DNA of 32,879 bases. Source: Candidatus Kaiserbacteria bacterium (lineage in GTDB: Bacteria > Patescibacteriota > Minisyncoccia > Phycocordibacterales > UBA918). This document shows positions 22,852 through 30,592 of this stretch, one piece after another (within the stretch, counting starts at the first letter, position 1; each line of letters begins with the position of its first letter). The notes below the pieces were generated by a model. The model did not search any database. It was not told where the DNA came from and worked only from the letters and a program-made list of their open reading frames with translations. The position numbers and the translations under genes were made by a program. Location of the stretch: positions 1-32,879 of the forward strand of contig JAGQMC010000032.1 in assembly GCA_020428815.1 (NCBI GenBank). Reading direction: 5' to 3'.

Positions 22852-24066
22852 ATGTACTACTCTAACGTCTCATGCAGTATGATAAATACTGTTAGATACT
22901 TTTATATATTGCTAATCATGGCTGGTTTCTTGCTAGTGCCAGTAGCAGCCCATGCTGCCAGCCAAACAGAGGTGGGGGTGTGGATACCGTGGTGGTCTGA
23001 AGAGTTAGGAGCCAAAAGTGCTTTGAAAAACATTAGAGATATTGATGTCGTATATCCTTTTGTTTTTGAGGTGTCACCCAATGGTGATTTAATCAACAGG
23101 GTAGATTTTTCCGATAGGCACTGGGATAAATTGTTAGATAAAGCTGAATCTAGACGAGTTTCTGTCATTCCTACAGTAGCTTGGTTTGAAGGAGATGAAA
23201 TACATACGGTTTTGAGTAATACTAAGGCCAGAAAAGAGCATATCAAGAACATCGTTGAGATGGTAGAAGATAATGACTTTGATGGTGTGAATATTGACTA
23301 TGAATCGAAGTTGGGTGAGACCATTGATTATTATTCAAAGTTTCTAGAGGAGTTATCTAAAGCTTTGGGTAGACGTGATCTAACTTGCACTATTGAAGCT
23401 CGAACTCCCCCAGCTTCTCGTTGGAAAGTTGTGCCTGATAATATCCAATATGCTAATGATTATAAAGCAATGAACAGATACTGTGACTGGGTGGAAATTA
23501 TGGCCTATGATCAACAACGAGCTGACTTAAAACTAAACGATGAGCGACGTGGGGTACCATATATGCCAGTGGCTGATATTGACTGGGTAGATAAGGTGGT
23601 GGATTTAGCGGTTCAGGATATTGATGAAGATAAAATTATGCTCGGGGTAGCTACTTATGGTCGGGCTTGGGATGTGACAGTAGCGGCTGATTGGTACAAA
23701 GATTACACCAAGGTAGCCACCCTAAATCAACCAAGAATTCTAGAACTGGTAGATGAGTATGACTTGCAGATTGGTCGGACAGCGGGTGGCGAAGCGGTGA
23801 TTACTTACTTCCCTGAAACGTCTCCTTGGAAGATATTCAATGCTCTACCAACTCCCAAAGGCACTCCTAAGGGCTATGAAGCAGCCGCCAAGGCTTTACT
23901 AGTAGCCACTTACGCTGATATTGAAATACCAGTCAGGTTTTTAACATGGAGCGACTCTGATGCGATTGAGCAAAAAATTGAGTTGGTAGAAGACTATGAT
24001 TTGCGTGGTGTAGCAGTATTTAAAGTTGATGGAGAAGAGGATCCAAAGATTTGGAAATTGTTTTAA
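22852..24066 (+). CDS. Secreted glycoside hydrolase family 18 protein (YaaH/chitinase-like)
   Basis: A 404-residue protein with a signal peptide ending near AAHA (residues 12-35) and a GH18 TIM barrel. The active-site strand FDGVNIDYE (residues 143-151) matches DxxDxDxE, except that the second aspartate is asparagine (N147). The catalytic E151 and D149 are present. Other GH18 marks are VGVWIPWW at the first strand, VSVIPTVAW, WVEIMAYDQ and IMLGVATYGRAWD. Likely substrate: N-acetylglucosamine polymers, namely peptidoglycan (as in spore cortex YaaH-type enzymes) or chitin. ATG 22852 or 22879 could be the start. It lies between umuD and umuC, an unusual place. Confidence 0.9.
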   Translation: MYYSNVSCSMINTVRYFYILLIMAGFLLVPVAAHAASQTEVGVWIPWWSEELGAKSALKNIRDIDVVYPFVFEVSPNGDLINRVDFSDRHWDKLLDKAESRRVSVIPTVAWFEGDEIHTVLSNTKARKEHIKNIVEMVEDNDFDGVNIDYESKLGETIDYYSKFLEELSKALGRRDLTCTIEARTPPASRWKVVPDNIQYANDYKAMNRYCDWVEIMAYDQQRADLKLNDERRGVPYMPVADIDWVDKVVDLAVQDIDEDKIMLGVATYGRAWDVTVAADWYKDYTKVATLNQPRILELVDEYDLQIGRTAGGEAVITYFPETSPWKIFNALPTPKGTPKGYEAAAKALLVATYADIEIPVRFLTWSDSDAIEQKIELVEDYDLRGVAVFKVDGEEDPKIWKLF

Positions 24067-24084
24067 TAGATGAAATTCTAAAGA

Positions 24085-24112
24085 CCTCTGAGAGCTCTGA
24101 TCTCAGGGGCCT
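24085..24112 (+). terminator. Hairpin between the GH18 gene and umuC
   Basis: The 9-bp stem CCTCTGAGA/TCTCAGGGG (one T-G pair, 24085-24093 with 24101-24109) has a 7-base loop and is followed by a short CCTTTC tail. It is a moderate terminator that also overlaps the place where umuC's -35 box would lie. Confidence 0.6.
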
Positions 24113-24118
24113 TTCAGT

Positions 24119-24124
24119 TATAAT
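24119..24124 (+). promoter_or_regulatory. -10 box of umuC, leaderless
   Basis: A perfect TATAAT lies six bases before ATG 24131. The -35 position falls inside the preceding hairpin and does not match consensus, so activation or read-through may be needed. Confidence 0.55.
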
Positions 24125-24130
24125 AAACAG

Positions 24131-25384
24131 ATGAGCAATAAGTGGGTTGGTTTGTTAGACTGCAACAACTTCTTCGTGTCGTGTGAACGGCTATTTAGGC
24201 CCGAACTGGAAGGGAAGCCGGTTTTAGTTTTATCTAGTAACGATGGTTGTGTAGTCGCCAGGTCACAAGAAGTAAAGGACATTGGTGTCCCTATGGGTGT
24301 CCCTTACTTTCAGATAAAGGACATTATAAAAAATGAAGGAATTACTGCTTTTTCTTCGCATTTTGCTTTATATCGTGATGTGTCGAGGAGGGTGTTCTCG
24401 GTTATGTCAGAGGAGTTGGGAGGCATACAACAATACTCTATTGACGAAGCCTTTTTTCTGCTCGACTGCCACCCTGAAGAAATAGCCAGTCACCTTAGAA
24501 AAATCATAGCTAAGAAGGTGGGAATACCGGTTTCTATTGGCTTGTCCCAGACTAGAACTAGAGCGAAATACGCCAATATGTTGGCCAAAAAAGCCAAAGG
24601 GATAAAACTGTTATCTGAACAAGAGTGGTCATTTTTAGCGCCTAAGATCCCCTTAGCTCAAATCTGGGGGGTCGGTGGTAAAATGGAAATTAAGTATAAA
24701 AATCATAACCTACTAACGGCGTATGATCTTATGTCAGCAGATCCGCAGCAGGTTAGGACATTGTTTGGTTTAATGGGGCTTAGGCTCAGGGATGAATTAA
24801 AGGGAGTGCCAGTTTCAACTGGGGTTAAAAAAAGTGATACCCAGCATACTATTCTAAACTCTCGCTCGTTTAAAAAACCAACAGAAGAACTAGCGGTCTT
24901 AGCGGATGCAATAGCTTATCATTTGCGACACGCCGCAGCTAGTATGCGTGCAAAAAGCTTAGAAACAAGGTCTATACGTGTTTTTATACGGCCAAGTAGG
25001 CATAGCGATTTTGTCTTACAAGGGGGTTCTAAAGAGATTGTTCTGACCCAGTATACAAGGGACACTGTGGAGCTTTCCCGGTTGGCAAAAAGGGCTCTAG
25101 AACAAGTTTACCGACCCAGAGTACCCTATAAGCAAGCGGGGGTGGTACTAGGAAACTTGCGCCCAGTTGGTGTGAATCAACCAGACTTATTTTCATTACC
25201 AAAGGATAAAAATAGCGATAGATTGATGAAGGTATTGGATAACATAAATGCTGGTAAAGAAGGAAAGGATTTACTAACCGTCGGTAGTCGTCTTAAACAG
25301 AGTGAGTGGCAAGCTAAATCAGACAATCGTTCTCCAGCTTATACGACCAAATGGTCAGATATTCTGACTGTAAAGTCCCAGTGA
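24131..25384 (+). CDS. umuC: UmuC-like Y-family DNA polymerase (Pol V catalytic subunit)
   Basis: A 417-residue protein, normal for UmuC (about 420). The catalytic acidic residues are D10 (LLDCNNFFVSCERLFRP) and D105-E106 (QYSIDEAFF). Conserved palm and finger segments SSNDGCVVARSQEVK and SIGLSQTRTRAKYANMLAKK are present, followed by the little finger region and the UmuC-specific C-terminal DUF4113-like part (PYKQAGVVLGNLRPVG...DLFSLP). It copies past DNA lesions together with UmuD'. It has its own -10 box behind a hairpin, so it may be expressed apart from umuD. Confidence 0.96.
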   Translation: MSNKWVGLLDCNNFFVSCERLFRPELEGKPVLVLSSNDGCVVARSQEVKDIGVPMGVPYFQIKDIIKNEGITAFSSHFALYRDVSRRVFSVMSEELGGIQQYSIDEAFFLLDCHPEEIASHLRKIIAKKVGIPVSIGLSQTRTRAKYANMLAKKAKGIKLLSEQEWSFLAPKIPLAQIWGVGGKMEIKYKNHNLLTAYDLMSADPQQVRTLFGLMGLRLRDELKGVPVSTGVKKSDTQHTILNSRSFKKPTEELAVLADAIAYHLRHAAASMRAKSLETRSIRVFIRPSRHSDFVLQGGSKEIVLTQYTRDTVELSRLAKRALEQVYRPRVPYKQAGVVLGNLRPVGVNQPDLFSLPKDKNSDRLMKVLDNINAGKEGKDLLTVGSRLKQSEWQAKSDNRSPAYTTKWSDILTVKSQ

Positions 25385-25511
25385 AACTCATAGACATTTG
25401 TTCTTAAGTTAATATAAAAAACATGTCTTTCCTTAATCGGTAGCAGTACTATAAATAAGCTTTTTCTAAAGCATAAAAAGTCAGACAAATCAAGTTATCA
25501 ACAGCAGCTAT

Positions 25512-25540
25512 CAGACAAAGACAAAAAGACTGTGTAAAAT
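25512..25540 (+). promoter_or_regulatory. Promoter of the structured surface-gene leader
   Basis: CAGACA (25512-25517), 17 bases, then TAAAAT preceded by TG (25535-25540). The expected start is about 25547, just before the first helix. A second -10-like TATATT lies at 25542-25547. Confidence 0.45.
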
Positions 25541-25547
25541 ATATATT

Positions 25548-25702
25548 AGGTTAATTGAAGCAATACGTTCCATTAAGGCTGAGCCTTTCAAAATATTTGG
25601 AACCTCTATGATCTCCACGTTTCAATTAACAACTGGGGAAGAATCTTGGGGAAAGATTCAACTACAGAAATTATTAAATTTTAAAGTATAAATAAATAGA
25701 AC
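25548..25702 (+). ncRNA. Structured 5' leader of the S-layer-like gene
   Basis: P1 GTTAATTGAA (25550-25559) pairs perfectly with TTCAATTAAC (25621-25630) and encloses GTTCCA (25567-25572) with TGGAAC (25598-25603) and the apical hairpin AAGGC-TGA-GCCTT (25575-25587). A second hairpin, GAATCTT (25641-25647) with AAGATTC (25653-25659), closes a GGGGA loop, and the motif TGGGGAA occurs on both sides of its 5' strand. No known riboswitch core is recognised. It may stabilise the mRNA or control translation. Between umuC and this element (25385-25511) nothing else is recognisable except AT-rich sequence. Confidence 0.5.
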
Positions 25703-26848
25703 ATGTTCGCAAAAGCAACTTTACAAGTTAGTTTTGCGCAACGAGTGGTCGCGACACTTGTTGCTAGCGCACTGGTCCTGCTATCCATTGGGTATCAAAA
25801 CTTTGCGCAGGCAGCTAACTTAACAAATGTCAGTGACACACTCAGTAACTCTGACCTCAGTGTTACTTCAAGTCACACAATTGAATTTACCGTCCCAGCT
25901 GGAAGCAGTATCGTGGACGGAAACAATATCGTGATTACTTTCGATAGCCAAGACGATGGTCCAGGAGGACAGGACTTTGCTGGTATTGCCGCAACAGTAA
26001 TTGGAAACCTAACTGTAAACGTGACTGGTGGTGGTGATGCAGCCGACCTCGCGTTTGGAGGTGCAACTGCTGATACAATTACTATTAGCGGTGTTGATGC
26101 TAGTGCGGGGGACGTTGTAGAAATAGTAGTCGCGGATGGAGTTATTACTAACCCTGGTACTACAGGTTCATATGAAATCGAGGTTGCTGTAAGTAACGGA
26201 TCAAGTGACATTGGACGCACTCGAGTAGCCATCATCGATAACGTAGATGTTAGTGCTGTGGTAGACACTACTTTCAGCTTCACAATTACTGGTATGGCGA
26301 CCTCAACTGCAGTTAATGGTGAAACTACCACAGGTTCAACTTCTCCAACAGTAATTGACTTTGGTCAACTAACAGCAGGCCCTGGTGGAGCAGAAGTCCT
26401 TTCACAACGACTAAATGTGTCAACTAATGCCAATAACGGATTCGTAGTAACTGTAAATACTGACGGAGACCTTGCTTCAGCTAATGGAGCTATCATTGAT
26501 AACTTCGATGAAGGTTCTGACGTAGCAGACACTGGTACTGCTTGGAACTCACCAGTTCCGACCATTAATGATGAAACATCATGGGGTCACTGGGGTATGA
26601 CCACTAGCGATAGTGATATTCAGTCAAACAACCCAGGTAGTGCCTATTCAGGAGATTTTGGAGCCAATGATTTCATCGCTGCCTCTACTACACCACGTGA
26701 AGTATTTCATCACGATGGTCCAGCAGATGGTCTAACAGCAGACATTGGTTCAACTACTGTAGGTTATAAGATAGAAATCACTGCCTTGCAGGAAGCGGCT
26801 GATGACTACAGTACAACTCTAACTTACGTAGCCACCCCTACTTTCTAG
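25703..26848 (+). CDS. Abundant-type surface protein (S-layer/WxL-like), 381 aa
   Basis: The signal peptide covers about 1-38 (ending NFAQA). The mature protein is all beta, very rich in T, S, D, G, A and V, poor in lysine and free of cysteine, as S-layer subunits often are. An N-terminal beta domain (NLTNVSDTLSNSDLSVTSSH..., about 38-165) has a counterpart in the dockerin protein downstream. The C-terminal domain (about 185-381, TFSFTITG, then SQRLNVSTNANNGFVVTVNT, TSWGHWGMTT, DYSTTLTYVATPTF) resembles the WxL class of wall-attached domains in layout, without the strict WxL motif. It is a monocistronic gene with a long structured leader and a 15-bp terminator, features of a highly expressed gene. 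The DUF916-like gene follows. Confidence 0.75.
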   Translation: MFAKATLQVSFAQRVVATLVASALVLLSIGYQNFAQAANLTNVSDTLSNSDLSVTSSHTIEFTVPAGSSIVDGNNIVITFDSQDDGPGGQDFAGIAATVIGNLTVNVTGGGDAADLAFGGATADTITISGVDASAGDVVEIVVADGVITNPGTTGSYEIEVAVSNGSSDIGRTRVAIIDNVDVSAVVDTTFSFTITGMATSTAVNGETTTGSTSPTVIDFGQLTAGPGGAEVLSQRLNVSTNANNGFVVTVNTDGDLASANGAIIDNFDEGSDVADTGTAWNSPVPTINDETSWGHWGMTTSDSDIQSNNPGSAYSGDFGANDFIAASTTPREVFHHDGPADGLTADIGSTTVGYKIEITALQEAADDYSTTLTYVATPTF

Positions 26849-26873
26849 TTTCTAGTGAAAAATTAGAGTAGAT

Positions 26874-26907
26874 TACACAAAAACTCCCGTTAGGGAGTTT
26901 TTGTGTA
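26874..26907 (+). terminator. Very strong, probably bidirectional intrinsic terminator
   Basis: A perfect 15-bp stem (26874-26888 with 26893-26907) has a GTTA loop. The 3' arm contains TTTTT. Confidence 0.93.
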
Positions 26908-26977
26908 TTATTAACAAATTACAAAAAGATTAAGTGTTAAAATACTAGGATTAACGTATTAATGAATTTTATTGTAT

Positions 26978-28099
26978 ATGTCGACCTATCACTCTGTGTG
27001 TCACCGTTTTTTCAGGCTAATCTTACTTCTGTTGACAGTCACTTTTATATTTTGCTGTTTGACGGTAAAGATGGCTGGAGCTCAGAGTGTGGGTTTGGGA
27101 ATCAAGCCGGCCAAGTTTGATGAAGTGTATGACCCGTCTACCACAAATAGTCATAGTGTGACTATTACTAACTTAGATGGGACTGATAAAAAACTTTATG
27201 TATTTGCTAAAAACGTAGCTAGTGTTGGAGCTGGTGGGGTGCCGGTTTTTGCAAATAGTAATGACGAAGTGACAGGTTATGAGGTGGCTGATTGGATTAA
27301 AATTCCTTACACTGAAATTGATGTACCTGGAGACGGAAAGTTCACAGTAGATTTTACAATTGATGTGCCTGAGAATGCCACTCCAGGAAGTCACCTAGGA
27401 GGACTTTTCTTTTCAGTTGAACCCCCAGATCTGTCGGGTAGTGGAGCAGCTGTTGGATACCAGGTTGCTAGTATTGTCAGTATCATAATCAGTGGAGACG
27501 TAAATGAAGCTGCAAATATTCGACAGTTTTCAACCTCCAAGTTTATTTATGGCTCACAAAATATTGATTTTTCAGTGAAGATTGAAAACACTGGAAACGT
27601 AGTGGTGCGTCCAGTTGGACCGTTAGAAATCTTTAACATGCTTGGTAACAAAGTTGGGAGTGTGATGTTTAATTCTGATCGAGCGACAGTAGTACCAAGA
27701 TTTGTAGATGGAGCTGGAAATGTAAAAAGTGACGGAACTAGAATTTTCAATGACATTGTTTGGGAAGGAAATTCTGTTGGTTTTGGTCGCTATGAAGCAA
27801 TTGTGAGTCCTGCCTATGGAGAACTGGGAGCGAAAAAAACCATGTCTAGTACTGTTACGTTTTGGATTTTACCAATGCATATTATTGGTCCAGCCTTGGG
27901 AGTATTGGCAGTACTACTATTATTAGTATTCATATTTGTTCGTCTTTATATTAAACGTTCTCTAGCACACTTAAACCAAGGTAGACGAATTGTGTCTCGA
28001 CGTCGTAAAAATGGTTCCTCGGCCTTTCTTTTAGTCACTGTAATTTCCCTGACCGTAACAGCTTTGTTCCTAATAGTATTACTAGCACTATTTGCTTAA
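26978..28099 (+). CDS. DUF916-like (WxL-interacting-type) membrane protein
   Basis: 373 residues from ATG 26978 (an in-frame TTG lies at 26972). The signal peptide covers about 10-36 (ending MAGAQ). A DUF916-like first Ig domain covers about 37-150: VGLGIKPAKFDEVYD, SVTITNLDGTDKKLYVFAKN, and VDFTIDVPENATPGSHLGGLFF, which matches the family's P-xx-A-xPG-xxxGxLxF pattern. A second Ig-like domain (about 175-290) follows, then a span (about 303-326), a basic segment (KRSLAHLNQGRRIVSRRRK) and a last span (about 350-372). In Gram-positive csc loci, such proteins bind WxL surface proteins. Here the S-layer-like gene is directly upstream, so it may be its anchor or chaperone. Confidence 0.78.
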   Translation: MSTYHSVCHRFFRLILLLLTVTFIFCCLTVKMAGAQSVGLGIKPAKFDEVYDPSTTNSHSVTITNLDGTDKKLYVFAKNVASVGAGGVPVFANSNDEVTGYEVADWIKIPYTEIDVPGDGKFTVDFTIDVPENATPGSHLGGLFFSVEPPDLSGSGAAVGYQVASIVSIIISGDVNEAANIRQFSTSKFIYGSQNIDFSVKIENTGNVVVRPVGPLEIFNMLGNKVGSVMFNSDRATVVPRFVDGAGNVKSDGTRIFNDIVWEGNSVGFGRYEAIVSPAYGELGAKKTMSSTVTFWILPMHIIGPALGVLAVLLLLVFIFVRLYIKRSLAHLNQGRRIVSRRRKNGSSAFLLVTVISLTVTALFLIVLLALFA

Positions 28100-28119
28100 A
28101 CTGGTTAAAATTGTTTGTA

Positions 28120-28527
28120 ATGAGACAACATTCCGTCTATCACAAAATCTTAAGAGTGGCCGCTTTGGTTTGCGCATTTATTTTAGTGTTTCAAAGTGGT
28201 TTGATTAATGAATATACAGAAAATCTTACTACTGACACACAAAACTATCTTGCAAATGCAGTAGGTATGTCTGCCTCAGTGCAGCCAACTGAACTTAATC
28301 AGTATACTGCCGCTTTGACCGAACGTGAAAGAGAACTTGATGCTAGAGAACTTGCTCTTAGTCAACGGGAAATTGCTGTTAACGTAGCGGGACAAACGGG
28401 ATCTACAACTGATGTTACTACCTATATATTAGCCAGTATTCTATTTGTTCTACTGATTCTAATTGTGTTGAATTACGCGCTTGATTATTTACGAACTAGA
28501 GAGTCTGTAGCAGTCAAAACTGTGTAA
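28120..28527 (+). CDS. Small membrane protein with coiled coil, 135 aa
   Basis: Not recognised. An N-terminal hydrophobic segment (about 8-27, ILRVAALVCAFILVFQSG) is followed by a polar stretch, a heptad-rich coiled coil (about 62-92, ALTERERELDARELALSQRE), a second span (about 100-123) and a short cytoplasmic tail. ATG 28120 is preferred over TTG 28111. TAAAAT (28106-28111) ends 8 bases upstream. It sits between the DUF916-like and dockerin genes with short gaps (20 and 44 bases), so it is probably part of the same surface-assembly cluster. Confidence 0.65.
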   Translation: MRQHSVYHKILRVAALVCAFILVFQSGLINEYTENLTTDTQNYLANAVGMSASVQPTELNQYTAALTERERELDARELALSQREIAVNVAGQTGSTTDVTTYILASILFVLLILIVLNYALDYLRTRESVAVKTV

Positions 28528-28571
28528 TTTGTCCAATTTTTACTACTTAGCAGGTTACAATTAAATAGTAT

Positions 28572-30476
28572 ATGAGTCTTACGTCCCAGTATCGGATGTT
28601 AGTTTTTAGTTGGCTGTTCTTTTTGTTCAGTCTATTCTTCGTTGCTTTTACACCAGTGGTAGAAGCAGTAAATATAATTAATTATAAAGATGTGATATCA
28701 GACTCAGCTCCGTCAGTTTTTTCAAATCATACTATTTCTTTTATTTTAGATACTGATTTGTCTGCTGGTGGTCAGATAGAGATAACACCTCCAGCTGGCT
28801 TTACGGTTTTGGCCACCAGTACTTTTGCTGAAAGAAATGTAGAGTTGTTGGTTGATGGAGTAGAAAGAACTGCTGGTCCAGCGGTGGCAGCGGGGGTTGA
28901 TATGGTTGAGATTACGGCTGGTACACCTGGTTTGTTGCGCTATACACTGGCACCCGATTTTAGTATTACTGCTGGTAGTGAACTTGTATTTAAAATTGGT
29001 AATCATACATCTAATTCACAAGTGTACTCGGTCAGTCACAGCACCTCCACTGGTACCACTACTACAGCAAGTGATATTGAGCCGATTTTAAACTCTTCGA
29101 CCCTAGGACGGCATGATTTACAGGTGCGAGTATATGATGGCGGACTGATTGCAAACGCCGACCCGGTGATTTTCCTAATTGAAAAGGTTTCAATACCAAA
29201 TCTTGATACTACAGAAACGATTCCACCGTTTCGTTTTAATCCTGCACCTACCAGCTCGGTTGGAGGTACAACCTTAAATGTAGAAATATCGCTAGAAACT
29301 GATGAGTTCGCTTGGTGTAATTATGACACCGTGGCGGGGACTGATTACTTTTTGATGCCACACACATTTTCTAATACTGGTTTAATTTACCACTCTACAG
29401 TAGTGGCGGTGGTACCCGATTCAGTTCAACAATTTTTTGTTCGATGTATTGATGATGAAGGAAACTTTAATATTGATGACTTTGAAATCATCTTTACTGT
29501 TAATGAAATTCCAACTGGACAATCAAATACTGAAGGAAGCACTGATGGTGATGGAACCGGTACTGGTGACGAAGGGACGGGAGATGGTTCTGGTTCAGGT
29601 GGAACCACCGGAGAATCTGACGGACAAGAGCCTCTTCAAGGAGGGTCAACTGGAACTGGAGGTTCTGGCGGCGGCGGTGGTGGTGGTCGCGGAGAAGACA
29701 CAGGCTCGACTGGCGGCGGTGGTTTTGAATCCAGTGATGGTCTGTATCGTAGCGGGGATGGTCGAGTGATTATTTCTGGCTATGCGTTTCCAGATAGCAA
29801 AGTTAGTTTTTTGATCGATGGTCAATATTTTGATAATGAAAGAAGTGGAAGAGACGGATCTTACTCAGTCACCTTAGATGAAATCGCACGTGGTGTTTAT
29901 ACCTTTGGAGTGTATGCTGAAGGGCCAGATGGAACAAAATCATCCACCTTCAGTACTTCTTTTACTGTAACTGGGGCACGTACCACTGCCCTTAGTAATA
30001 TTAACGTTGTGCCGTCAATTCTGGTTGAACCTGACCCAGTTAATCCTGGTCAAAACCTAACCTTTTCAGGCTATGCTTTACCTAACTCAACAGTGACCAT
30101 TGAGAATGGGGTTATTAATGCGCCATCGGTTAAGACTTTGACTGCTACAGCTGATGGTGATGGTGAATGGTCTCTTGAAGTTGATACTAGTAGGTTTTCT
30201 AGGGGAACTTACCAAGTAAGAGCGAAGTCGCAGCAAGAAGGAGGAAGGTCAACACATTTTTCTGACTACACTTTTTATGGTGTCGGACAGGAAGCTGATG
30301 TGCCAATTAATGCTGATTTGAATCGTGATGGAAGAGTAAATCTAGTTGACTTCTCAATCTTACTTTTTTGGTGGGCGAGTGATGGTGGTGACTCAGACCC
30401 TCCAGCAGATATTAACCTTGATGGTACTGTTAGTTTAACTGACTTTTCTATCATGCTCTTCAACTGGACTGGATAA
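28572..30476 (+). CDS. Secreted surface protein with C-terminal type-I-like dockerin, 634 aa
   Basis: The signal peptide covers about 1-33. An N-terminal beta domain (about 36-165, INYKDVISDSAPSVFSNHTI...) resembles the first domain of the S-layer-like protein. A second beta region (about 190-315) and a Gly/Ser/Thr-rich flexible linker (about 320-390, with a GGSGGGGGGGRGED run) follow, then two bacterial Ig-like repeats (about 393-475 and 480-572) marked by ISGYAFPDSKVSFLIDG and FSGYALPNSTVTIENG. The dockerin (about 576-634) has two calcium-loop repeats, DLNRDGRVNLVDFSILLFWW and DINLDGTVSLTDFSIMLFNW, each with the DxNxDGxVxxxD ligands and duplicated F-hand symmetry. It would bind a cohesin such as that encoded at 31.1 kb. 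No catalytic domain is seen. Confidence 0.9.
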   Translation: MSLTSQYRMLVFSWLFFLFSLFFVAFTPVVEAVNIINYKDVISDSAPSVFSNHTISFILDTDLSAGGQIEITPPAGFTVLATSTFAERNVELLVDGVERTAGPAVAAGVDMVEITAGTPGLLRYTLAPDFSITAGSELVFKIGNHTSNSQVYSVSHSTSTGTTTTASDIEPILNSSTLGRHDLQVRVYDGGLIANADPVIFLIEKVSIPNLDTTETIPPFRFNPAPTSSVGGTTLNVEISLETDEFAWCNYDTVAGTDYFLMPHTFSNTGLIYHSTVVAVVPDSVQQFFVRCIDDEGNFNIDDFEIIFTVNEIPTGQSNTEGSTDGDGTGTGDEGTGDGSGSGGTTGESDGQEPLQGGSTGTGGSGGGGGGGRGEDTGSTGGGGFESSDGLYRSGDGRVIISGYAFPDSKVSFLIDGQYFDNERSGRDGSYSVTLDEIARGVYTFGVYAEGPDGTKSSTFSTSFTVTGARTTALSNINVVPSILVEPDPVNPGQNLTFSGYALPNSTVTIENGVINAPSVKTLTATADGDGEWSLEVDTSRFSRGTYQVRAKSQQEGGRSTHFSDYTFYGVGQEADVPINADLNRDGRVNLVDFSILLFWWASDGGDSDPPADINLDGTVSLTDFSIMLFNWTG

Positions 30477-30499
30477 AAAGCAACTTAAAGTTGCTTTTT
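30475..30499 (+). terminator. Strong intrinsic terminator
   Basis: An 11-bp stem AAAAAGCAACT/AGTTGCTTTTT has a TAA loop. It begins inside the TAA stop of the dockerin gene. Confidence 0.92.
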
Positions 30500-30578
30500 A
30501 TTCACTCATGGTGAAAATGTCATATAAATTAAATACAATACTGTGAATAAGTAAAAATTATTTTCTGGGTAGTACCTA

Positions 30579-30584
30579 TATAAT
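30579..30584 (+). promoter_or_regulatory. -10 box of hsp20, near-leaderless
   Basis: A perfect TATAAT lies 8 bases before ATG 30593. No clear -35 box is seen. Confidence 0.5.
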
Positions 30585-30592
30585 ATATTCGT

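Noticed and set aside
29437-29769. A 110-codon plus-strand frame in the Gly-rich linker of the dockerin protein
   Set aside because: It is a shadow caused by the low-complexity GGN-rich linker, with no start signals.
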